Positions 59,501 through 64,000 of a DNA stretch of 64,000 bases are shown one piece after another. The stretch is from Ancistrus triradiatus (lineage: Eukaryota; Chordata; Actinopteri; Siluriformes; Loricariidae): NCBI GenBank assembly GCA_025084515.1, contig JAJAGP010000348.1, positions 186,001 through 250,000 on the forward strand. The letters run 5' to 3'. A model generated the notes under the pieces. That model was not told where the DNA came from, searched no databases, and was given only the letters and a program-made list of their open reading frames with translations. The stretch's first letter is position 1; every line of letters starts with the position of its first letter. The translations under genes were made by a program, and so were the position numbers.

Positions 59501-60499
59501 TCACTTGTGTTGCCAGCTATTTGGAAATTAATGACTGTGTGTCGAGTTATTTTCAGAAGACAGTAAATCTATACTGCTATAGAAGCTGTACACTGACTAC
59601 TCCGATATATTCTGCTAAGTTATATCCTAGATTCATTTCTATACTGTTATCTCAGTAAAATACATAATAAAATATTTGTGAGGGGTGCACTCACTTTTGT
59701 GAAATATTGTATATTGGTTCTAATTTGATCATTAGAATAAGCAAATACAGCTGCAAACTTACAAATGCCAGGGGTCCCTCATCAATGTTGCTGCTGGTCC
59801 AAGGGTTCCAGTTGACCTGAGGGGGAGACCACTGCACAACACCTGCCATACTCTGCCTCTGAGAAGGTTCAAAGTGGGCCATCTTTCCCTGGACCAGAGA
59901 CACTGGACCACTTGGGCTCTGGAGCAAGATTTACATTTCAGTTCCATTTGAACTTTCATTTCAACAAAAATATAATCATTAAATAACTGGACATTAGTAC
60001 TTACAGGTGGAGGAATTTGGATGCCAAGCTCTTGAATTATGTTACATAACTGCTGCTTCAGTTCATCACTAACATTCACATTGTACACCTCCACCTAACA
60101 TTTAAATTCCAGCATTAGTTATTGGCAGAAAAAAATACTACCAATGCTTTGTTTATATTAAACCTCTGCTAATTTAGAATAATTGAACTCACAGTCTCTC
60201 CTTCTTTCTTCTTCGTCTGTCCAGTAAAGGCTTCTAGAACACCCAGATGGTACAGCTGACGCACCATGGACAGAGCACAGGACTGTGCTGCTATCTTTTT
60301 ATTGGATCCGTGCTCACGGGCCAAGATTTCTGCAAAATAAAGAAACCAGCTTATAGTGCATGGAACAAAGTACGGTTCCATTGCCAAGGTGAGAAAACTT
60401 AATCTTATACAATGGTGAAAGTGCAAAGAACAAATTATTCAAATATACTCACTTCTACCCAGTTGCCTTACAAAGATACCCATTTCAGCAATGAAGCTC
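45739..60499 (-). CDS. dhx9: ATP-dependent RNA helicase A (DHX9), 3' 22 coding exons; 5' end off window
   Basis: DHX9 is a DEAH/DExH-box helicase that unwinds RNA, DNA and hybrids in the nucleus, acting in transcription, RNA processing and innate sensing. Joined coding exons on the minus strand are 60453-60499, 60193-60329, 60005-60094, 59763-59918, 57630-57707, 55893-56084, 55586-55727, 55381-55463, 55131-55287, 53911-54008, 52935-53148, 52652-52746, 52245-52318, 50759-50911, 50435-50595, 50032-50143, 49757-49918, 47609-47736, 47226-47455, 46404-46519, 46122-46322 and 45739-46042. All introns are GT-AG and all phases agree, giving about 1042 residues with no frameshift. Order of domains: end of dsRBD2, linker, helicase domains 1 and 2 ([24 protein letters not shown]), HA2, OB-fold, glycine/arginine-rich tail. 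Compared with the mammalian protein (about 1270 residues) roughly 200 N-terminal residues, including dsRBD1, are missing because the window ends. Confidence 0.96.
46122..46322 (-). CDS. dhx9: dhx9 exon: C-terminal helical region
   Basis: Encodes IRLRVPHEVAGGIAGLRAAI, EALVVEVTKDPEYIRNIDPT and LLNVIRLLSRPSSAGLN. It ends with two bases of an arginine codon completed by the next exon. Acceptor CCACAG, donor GTGAGG. Confidence 0.93.
46404..46519 (-). CDS. dhx9: dhx9 exon: OB-fold end
   Basis: Encodes IRTRAISAKAMTMVSPLQLL then LFAANKITSDGEVTELDE and a split tryptophan codon. Acceptor TTATAG, donor GTGAGT. Confidence 0.94.
47226..47455 (-). CDS. dhx9: dhx9 exon: OB-fold
   Basis: Encodes CLLTQVFNNVGPDNNLDVVI, YPNVCYHKEKRKILTTEGRN, ALIHKSSVNCPFTNHDMTYP and FFVFGEK. 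The HKSSVN and FGEK elements are the OB-fold (DUF1605) signature. Acceptor GAACAG, donor GTTGGT. A 30-base A tract lies just upstream at 47476-47505. Confidence 0.95.
47476..47505. repeat. poly(A) tract in dhx9 intron
   Basis: Thirty consecutive A on the plus strand, about 20 bases upstream of a dhx9 acceptor, hence a long U tract in the pre-mRNA that can act as an extended polypyrimidine tract. Confidence 0.85.
47609..47736 (-). CDS. dhx9: dhx9 exon: HA2/OB junction
   Basis: Encodes MGGEEAETRFCEHKRLNMNT, LRMTWEAKVQLKEILINADF and PE. RFC--H-LN is the conserved HA2 to OB link. Acceptor TTTAAG, donor GTCAGC. Confidence 0.94.
48114..49670 (-). mobile_element. complete Tc1 element in dhx9 intron, transposase nearly open
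   Basis: Both ends CAGTGGGGCAAAAAA and TTTTTTTGCCCCACTG are intact and bordered by TA (48112-48113, 49671-49672); length 1557 bases. The minus-strand transposase starts at 49304 (MVKTKELSKNTRKKIVDLQQ, an HTH) and runs to about 48328 (ends YRKRLTSVIANKGYVTKY). Catalytic sites WSDE (48860s), QHDGDPKHTA and NPLENLW give the DD34E triad. Defects: TCA to TGA stop at 49110-49112 in the KIS/RGVK stretch, and a frameshift plus deletion that removes the conserved GGENVMLWGCF block near 48755. Confidence 0.92.
49757..49918 (-). CDS. dhx9: dhx9 exon: HA2 continuation
   Basis: Encodes VGDAVCTIAAASCFTEPFIS, EGKRLGFVHRNFAGTRFSDH and VALLSVFQAWDEV. Acceptor TCTCTAG, donor GTATGA. The next intron carries the complete Tc1 element at 48114-49670, whose end lies only about 85 bases from this exon. 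Confidence 0.95.
50032..50143 (-). CDS. dhx9: dhx9 exon: HA2 ratchet helix
   Basis: Encodes LDALDSNDELTPLGR followed by a segment that ends KMMIMGCIL. ELTPLG is the classic HA2 motif. Acceptor TTTCCAG, donor GTATGG. Confidence 0.94.
50435..50595 (-). CDS. dhx9: dhx9 exon: winged-helix/HA2 start
   Basis: Encodes LETHMTPEIFRTPLHEVALS, IKLLRLGGIGHFLSKAIEPP and LDAVIEAEHTLR. The EPPP-AV--A---L pattern is the HA2 signature of DEAH helicases. Acceptor CTGTAG, donor GTATGG. Confidence 0.95.
50759..50911 (-). CDS. dhx9: dhx9 exon: helicase motif VI
   Basis: Encodes [40 protein letters not shown] and [17 protein letters not shown] is motif VI and includes the arginine finger. Acceptor ACTCAG, donor GTATGT. 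Confidence 0.96.
51557..51735 (+). mobile_element. retroposon 3' tail, family C
   Basis: TTTCCCTCTCAAGGCTTCTT, CCTCATGACGTTTAAGAG and CAAACTGCTTTGAGACAATG match the block at 44085-44255. In a dhx9 intron. Confidence 0.55.
51757..52181. mobile_element. MITE with TATAGACAAA-TTTGGACA inverted ends
   Basis: TATAGACAAACGTTTTTGGACA-type left end (51757-51778) pairs with TGTCCACAAACTTTTGTC-TATA (52160-52181), about 19 of 22 positions complementary. No coding sequence. Common fish MITE by my recollection, in a dhx9 intron. Confidence 0.7.
52245..52318 (-). CDS. dhx9: dhx9 exon: helicase motif V
   Basis: A 74-base exon encoding VILSTNIAETSITINDVVYV then IDSC. STNIAETSIT is motif V, identical to the vertebrate consensus I recall. 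Acceptor CTTGCAG, donor GTGAGT. Confidence 0.95.
52652..52746 (-). CDS. dhx9: dhx9 exon: RecA2 continuation
   Basis: Encodes SHRYRILPLHSQIPREEQKR followed by VFEPVPEGVTK; PLHSQIP is the conserved RecA2 strand-helix. Acceptor TTATCAG, donor GTCTGA, which is a weaker donor than the others. Confidence 0.93.
52935..53148 (-). CDS. dhx9: dhx9 exon: helicase motif IV
   Basis: Encodes MNCNLVCGPEYGPET, SLSQLNEKETPFELMEALLK, and AGAVLVFLPGWNLIYSMQKH. LVFLPGW is motif IV of DHX9. Acceptor GCTGTAG, donor GTCAGT. Confidence 0.95.
53270..53708. repeat. possible hAT-type element end
   Basis: Ends with GCATCGTGATGCATCGTTAC then ACCCCTATAG, the terminus of fish hAT elements with a TAGGGGTGTAACGAT end. I could not find the other end, so the left boundary is a guess. 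Confidence 0.35.
53911..54008 (-). CDS. dhx9: dhx9 exon: acidic/lysine insert between helicase lobes
   Basis: Encodes YFLEDCIQMTQFIPPPNDRK then KKDKDEEGGDEE, the charged insert characteristic of DHX9 between the two RecA lobes. It is a few residues shorter than in human. Acceptor TTTACAG, donor GTAAGC. Confidence 0.93.
54711..55092. mobile_element. short Tc1-like derivative (AAGTCTTAGGCCACC ends)
   Basis: Left end ACAGTGCAAAAGTCTTAGGC and right end GGCCTAACTTTGTACAGCAC form an imperfect inverted repeat. It is the same family as 7890-9197; no transposase remains. The right end lies about 40 bases from a dhx9 exon. Confidence 0.65.
55131..55287 (-). CDS. dhx9: dhx9 exon: helicase motif III
   Basis: Encodes TDFLMVVLRDVVQAFPDVRV, then ILMSATIDTTMFREYF and a C-terminal EVYGRTYPVQ. 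SAT is motif III, coupling ATP hydrolysis to unwinding. Acceptor TCTTCAG, donor GTAAGT. Confidence 0.95.
55381..55463 (-). CDS. dhx9: dhx9 exon: helicase motif II (DEIH box)
   Basis: Encodes VLLRKLEAGIRGISHVIVDE followed by IHERDIN. DEIH is the catalytic Walker B motif of this family and is intact. Acceptor CATAAG, donor GTAAGT. Confidence 0.96.
55586..55727 (-). CDS. dhx9: dhx9 exon: helicase motif Ia
   Basis: Continues the preceding exon's TQ with PRRISAVSVAERVA (motif Ia, nucleic-acid contact) and later GYSVRFESILPRPHAS and FCTVG (motif Ib region). Acceptor CATGTAG, donor GTACGT. Confidence 0.95.
55893..56084 (-). CDS. dhx9: dhx9 exon: helicase motif I (Walker A)
   Basis: Sixty-four codons from LQERDQLPVKKFEEEIL through [18 protein letters not shown] to [16 protein letters not shown] is the ATP-binding motif I; the lysine and threonine that hold the phosphates are present. 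Acceptor ATGGCAG, donor GTCAGT. Confidence 0.96.
56283..57221 (-). mobile_element. Tc1 element in dhx9 intron, internally deleted, TA borders
   Basis: CAGTGGTGCTTGAAAGTTTG at left and AACCTTCAAGCACCACTG at right, with TA on both sides (56281-56282, 57222-57223). The minus strand holds the transposase C-terminal half: SIMVWACFAASGPGRLAIID, MQQDNDPKHTSRSTKEWLKK and SPELNPIEMLWKDLK (second Asp and Glu of DD34E) followed by a stop or frameshift and then CTEAWAKIPLSRCAGL. The N-terminal half, with the HTH and first Asp, is deleted. Confidence 0.9.
57630..57707 (-). CDS. dhx9: dhx9 exon: helicase-core leader helix
   Basis: Twenty-six codons starting CTPEQISTDLQQELNYQLEN, the helical leader before helicase domain 1. 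It lies between two Tc1-bearing introns. Acceptor TGTCCAG, donor GTAAGA; phase zero at both ends. Confidence 0.92.
57868..58060 (-). mobile_element. tRNA-derived SINE, family A
   Basis: Near-complete: tail TTACAGCATTTAGCAGACGC, body TTGTGGGTTAAGGGCCTTGC, head TTTGAACCCTGGACC and AACCTCTAGGCCACCACAG. Confidence 0.8.
58066..58150 (-). tRNA. tRNA-like sequence, probable pseudogene or SINE head
   Basis: On the minus strand TAGCTCAGTTGGTAGA (58125-58140) is an excellent box A and GGGTTCATTCC (58087-58097) a near-consensus box B at tRNA spacing. The anticodon arm does not close into a normal 7-base loop (TCACT...AGTGA enclose 13 bases), and the D stem is imperfect, so a functional tRNA is unlikely. 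It sits immediately next to the family A SINE and could be part of a composite retroposon. Confidence 0.4.
58195..59711 (+). mobile_element. Tc1-like element in dhx9 intron, near full length
   Basis: Left end TCACCAAAGGGAGTAGACCC and right end GAGGGGTGCACTCACTTTTG followed by TGAAATATTGTA are the imperfect inverted termini. The transposase starts in the 58505-58978 frame (RIVALQKDGLGYRKTANTLK, an HTH; then KKRGIAEEVGGQPVSAQTTC) and continues, after a stop or frameshift at the expected WSDKTK site (the first catalytic Asp region, seen as a TGA then SDKTK), to 59166-59471 (FQHDNEPKHN-like and MDWPSMSPDLNPTERLWGFL). The Asp of HDNDPKH reads as Glu. Dead element in sense to neither dhx9 nor lamc1. 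Confidence 0.85.
59763..59918 (-). CDS. dhx9: dhx9 exon: minimal transactivation/linker region
   Basis: Fifty-two codons containing FEPSQRQSMAGVVQWSPPQ and NWNPWTSSNIDEGPLAF. The tryptophan-rich block is the region mapped in human DHX9 as contacting RNA polymerase II, which is family knowledge. Acceptor CTCCAG, donor GTAAGT. Confidence 0.94.
60005..60094 (-). CDS. dhx9: dhx9 exon: linker after dsRBD2
   Basis: Thirty in-phase codons reading VEVYNVNVSDELKQQLCNII then QELGIQIPPP, matching the DHX9 linker (NIIQEL...PPP in human). Acceptor TGTTAG, donor GTAAGT; both flanking phases are zero. Confidence 0.92.
60193..60329 (-). CDS. dhx9: dhx9 exon: dsRBD2 C-terminal helix
   Basis: Encodes ILAREHGSNKKIAAQSCAL followed by SMVRQLYHLGVLEAF and a KKKEGET linker. 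The GSNKK-AA-SCAL signature is the RNA-contacting loop and helix 2 of a dsRBD, nearly identical to the human protein. The acceptor is TTTGCAG and the donor GTGAGT. Confidence 0.93.
60453..60499 (-). CDS. dhx9: dhx9 exon: dsRBD2, strand-forming part
   Basis: A 47-base exon encoding SFIAEMGIFVRQLGR, the central beta strand region of the second double-stranded RNA-binding domain. It is bordered by TTTTAG and GTGAGT. It begins with the last base of a split arginine codon and ends with one base of the next codon. The preceding exon lies upstream of the window or was not recognised. Confidence 0.9.
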
Positions 60500-61830
60500 C
60501 TAAAACCATGGCAGATTAAGGAGAAATAAGAAATAAAGACAACACCCTCATAGTCAAAGTATTATTAGAACTTTACAAAAAGTTTTGCTCCGGATTGAGT
60601 TGGTATAAGTTGCTGAACGCTAAAACGTGTGAGAGACATTTTAAATATAAGTATGCGCTGTTTAACGACCACAGATTCTGTGAAACAAGGACGCCGAAAT
60701 GGACACTGACCAGACATTACCATAATCACAGTCTTTTTATGCTACTGTAAGGTAAACGGACATTTTCACAAGAAAACTGTGTGCAACCGAAACGTAAACG
60801 CGTCAGCAATACAGCTGAAAACAACTGGTTGATGGGTGTTAGAAATGACAGTTATCTTCTATTTGCTGGAAGCCAAAAATGCATTTATAGGAGAACATCC
60901 GGATGAAAGAGAGAAATCAGTGATTGTTAATAGACACTGTGCTCTTAATCAATAACTAATTGCATTTTCTGTTTTCTCTCCGAGCTGTGTTCCAGTACCA
61001 GCTTCACTCAAGCTGCTTCCATCATAAGCTCCAGCCCCATCATACCCAAGCCACCCCGGAGAACAGTAACCCTTCCTCCAGTTGGCTGGGGTCGAAGTGC
61101 CGCCAACGACTTTCCTGCTTAGACTCAGGATCCTAGAGTGAGTCTGTGTATCAGACTACTTAATGCCGATGTGCATATTTCACATTTTATTTGAAGTATG
61201 ACTCCATGACTTTAGTTTCATTCTTAGATTTATCATCTACGCCACCCAAGGAGGTTGGGTCCCTTTTTGAGTCTTGGTCCTCCCAAGGTTTCTTCCTCAT
61301 AACACTTAGGGAGTTTGATGATTGACAATGATTGGACGGTCGTTAAATGGCGCACACCTGTATTCTGTCTTTTCACAAAGCCAAGTAAACAAAGCAAGTT
61401 CTGTAAATAAAATGGCACTCAGAAAAACATAACACATTTTAAATCACAACACAGAAACAGTTCCATTAAAGAACTGACCTCTACTGGCAACAGCCTCTCA
61501 ACTTTCATGAATAAGTATGTCCGCATGTGACCATCTCATCTTGAGCAGGTATGTTTTTCTGCCAGACATCCATGAACCAGAACACTTCCATCTCAGCCAA
61601 TGGAGGCTTCTATTCCTGACAGAGGAGTAACACCAGAAATCACAACCTGACATTACCACACCCCAAACACACTATCAATCAACCAGCCATCCTCTCCATG
61701 TGGCTCCTTAGTGCAGCCTAAGCCATGCCACATGTTTTCTCAAGTCAGGATGTGATTTCTGGCATCATTTCCCTCCTACCTTTCTTATTTATGATCTGCT
61801 ATGTCAGTACGTCACTATTCACACCAGAAA

Positions 61831-62085
61831 CACTTTATTAGGAACACCATCAGGCTCAGCAAATCTCGGTGTGACAGTTGTGGACAGACTGGCTGGTTTA
61901 AATATTTCTATATCTGCTGATAGCCTCAGATTTTTACACTGACCATGGCCAGACTGATTCGAGCTGGTGACAAAAAGCCTCTCAGAAAGCACAATGCATT
62001 GAACCTTGAGGAATATGGGCTGTAATCCCGAGAACTGACCCAGTACTAGTGTAGTGTTCCTAATAAAGTGCTCAGTGAGTACACA
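61831..62085. mobile_element. short Tc1-like derivative (AGGAACACC ends)
   Basis: AACACTTTATTAGGAACACC at left and GTGTTCCTAATAAAGTGCTC at right are inverted ends. The middle retains GGCCAGACTGATTCGAGCTG and CATTGAACCTTGAGG from the transposase. It is an internal-deletion derivative of the family seen at 3499-3830. Confidence 0.75.
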
Positions 62086-62484
62086 CTATAAAGATTTTCA
62101 AAACATGTGATTTCAAATTCTCTGAGATCCCCTTGGGGTTGAACGTACACCAAGAAGTTCTCTCATACCTTTATAGTCCAGCAGAAAAACATACACTCAA
62201 ACTGATGTACTAATAGATAATTTAATACTTAAATGGCCAATGCAATACTGATATTTCTCTAGTGTCAGGTAATTATTTTATCATTCAGCAAAAGAAGAGC
62301 TAGCATTTAGCTTACAGCTAACAAAAACTTGAGCTGTCAGCTTTTCAGATAAAACCAACATTTGAGAAGATCTATAAAAAAAAATAATAATAATAACATA
62401 AGCAATTGAGTATCTTACAGCATGGATGAGGGCAGAGCGGTGATGCTGTGGTCGACAGCTCCACAAACCGCTGGTCAGATTCAA

Positions 62485-62720
62485 GGCCTGAATGTCTGTG
62501 TGGAGTTTATATCTATGTGGGTTTCCTCCAACATTTCAAAGATGTGTTAGGTTAATTGGTGTCTCTAAAGTGTCAATGAGCATTTGTGTATGCACACGCA
62601 TGTGCCCTGTGATGGATCGTAACCTGTTTAGGGTTTGTTACTGCCTTACACTCTGTGGCCTGGCTCCCCATGAACCAGAATTCGGTAAAGTGTGTATGAA
62701 AGTGGATGGTTATTGGTAAT
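62485..62720 (+). mobile_element. tRNA-derived SINE, family B, 5'-truncated
   Basis: GTGTGGAGTTTATATCTATG, TGGGTTTCCTCCAACATTTC, GATGTGTTAGGTTAATTGGT and GCCCTGTGATGGATCGTAAC in order; the tRNA-like head is missing. Confidence 0.65.
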
Positions 62721-63032
62721 GGGGCCAGCATTGAGCACTGTACTAATCGCAAGGCATGACACTGTATCATGTAGTGGAGGGGATTACATTCTTGACATGA
62801 TTAGACATAGTATCTAACAGAAAAAAGTAAACATTTATTATATTTGTGTGTGTGCGGCGTGTGTGTATGTATAAACATACCCCAAAGATTTTAAGGATTT
62901 ATCAAGTTAAGTTTTTTCAGATAGCAAGATTCTGCTTTGGATGACTTCTATATGAGTTGAGTGATACATAAAATCAGAATAGAAAATGCATGATGTAGTA
63001 TGTGTGTGTAACAGTATATTTTGTTAAGATAG

Positions 63033-64000
63033 CCATGTAACAATTATTCAACCCCTATATAACATTGCTGTTTTAAAAATTGTCTGGCAGTTTTTATGGA
63101 CTAAAGTGGAGTTGAAACATCATTAAGCCTTTGGGAACTCTATAACGATCCTTCATTTCCTTCAGCTGTAATGCATATATAAAACCCCACCCATGAAGGA
63201 ATTCAAGGTGAGTTGCAATCATGGGAAAGACAAAAAGACACCACTGGGAGCATGATAAGGAAGTTTAAAACTTATGGAACAGCTGCAAACCTGCCTGCCC
63301 GTGGAAGAAAGCCCAAAATTTCATCAAAGGCCCTTAGCAACTTAGTCAGTATAACCAAGAAAAAAACCCTGTGTGAGTGAAAGACACTTACAGGATGACC
63401 TGATGAAGGCTGGAACAAGTGCAGAAACTATTAGACGTGCACCGAATAAACGAGGACTTCATGGCTCACTTCAAGACGCACTTCACTCACTCCACAAGGA
63501 ACATCAAAGGTCGACTAGAATATGCCAGGAGGAATTTGGATAAGGCTACAGGGTTTTGGGAGACAGTTCTATATACTGATGAAACCAAACTGGAATGGTT
63601 TGGACATATGGACCAGCGGTACGTCTGGTGTGCAAGAGGCCAGACTTATGACCAGAAGAATATCATCCCCATTGTCAAGCATGGAGGTGGGTCAATGATG
63701 ATTTCTGCAGCAGGAACTGGCAATCGCGGTTGTGTACCTGGCATCATGGATACTCAGAAATACCAGGCCATTTTAAAGAGAAATGTGATGCCATCTGTTC
63801 ACAAATTAAACCTTGGTAATCAATGGACCTTCCAGCAAGACAATGATCCTAAGCACAGCTCCAAGTCAACCAAAGCTTGGACGAGAAAAAGATCCTGGAA
63901 TGTCCTGGAATGGCCTTCTCACTCACCAGATCTCAACCCGAGTGAAAAGATTTAAAGAAGGCAGTTGCAGCACAGAAGCCATCAAACATCACTGAACTAG
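63033..64000 (+). mobile_element. Tc1-like element, 3' end cut by window
   Basis: Begins near CCATGTAACAATTATTCAAC. Transposase codons from about 63220 (GKTKRHHWEHDKEV-like start, broken) lead into a 178-codon frame at 63419-63955 with VLYTDETKLEWFGHMDQR, KHGGGSMMISAAGT, FQQDNDPKHSSKSTKAW and SPDLNPSEKI, i.e. the two Asp and Glu of DD34E. The conserved tryptophan after SMM is altered, and a stop follows directly after SEKI. A family different from the other Tc1 copies. Confidence 0.8.

Larger units (their letters stand above)
60500..63030 (-). other. dhx9: dhx9 upstream intron, repeats only
   Basis: No further dhx9 exon was recognised here; the exon preceding 60499 should contain the first strand of dsRBD2. 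The stretch holds a family C tail fragment (61250-61310), a short Tc1 derivative, a family B SINE and otherwise unassigned sequence. Confidence 0.5.

Noticed and set aside
1..64000. CRISPR array, integrated virus, or bacterial-type system
   Set aside because: No spaced direct repeats of CRISPR form, no long terminal repeats with gag/pol frames and no viral gene motifs were seen; the content is ordinary fish nuclear DNA.

Overview
This window is vertebrate nuclear DNA, almost certainly from a ray-finned fish. Two spliced protein-coding genes are recognisable and both lie on the minus strand: the first coding exon of lamc1 (laminin gamma-1, 32730-33102) and the 22 terminal coding exons of dhx9 (ATP-dependent RNA helicase A, 45739-60499). 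DHX9 and LAMC1 are neighbours in the same orientation in human 1q25, so this is a conserved vertebrate gene block. The very high load of Tc1/mariner elements from many families, two tRNA-derived SINE families and several fish-type MITEs points to a teleost. I lean to an otophysan such as a catfish or characin, but that is only an inference.

Layout. 1-32729 is downstream of lamc1 exon 1 and, since no second lamc1 exon was seen, is read as part of a large intron 1. It is non-coding and packed with transposon remnants. 32730-33102 is lamc1 exon 1 (start codon, signal peptide, start of the laminin N-terminal domain), with a CpG-rich 5' flank. 33103-45380 is the roughly 12 kb interval between the lamc1 start and the dhx9 3' end. 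It holds Tc1/mariner and SINE copies, some nested three deep, and a three-unit tandem repeat next to the dhx9 3' end. 45380-60499 is dhx9. Every exon has consensus GT/AG borders and the 22 exon phases join without a break into about 1042 residues, covering the end of the second dsRNA-binding domain, the full DEIH helicase core, the HA2/OB region and the RGG tail. About 200 N-terminal residues must lie beyond 64000. dhx9 introns carry complete Tc1-family insertions with TA borders (48114-49670, 56283-57221) and others less complete. 60500-64000 is upstream dhx9 intron with repeats, ending in a truncated Tc1-like element.

The two genes do different jobs and share only position: lamc1 encodes a secreted basement-membrane subunit, dhx9 a nuclear RNA/DNA helicase. 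No operon, CRISPR array, phage or bacterial feature is present. I found no convincing new biological system. The most informative structures are the nested, dateable transposon insertions, the hAT elements with matching 8-bp target duplications, the short perfect-terminus MITE at 18443-18574, and the tandem repeat beside the dhx9 3' end.
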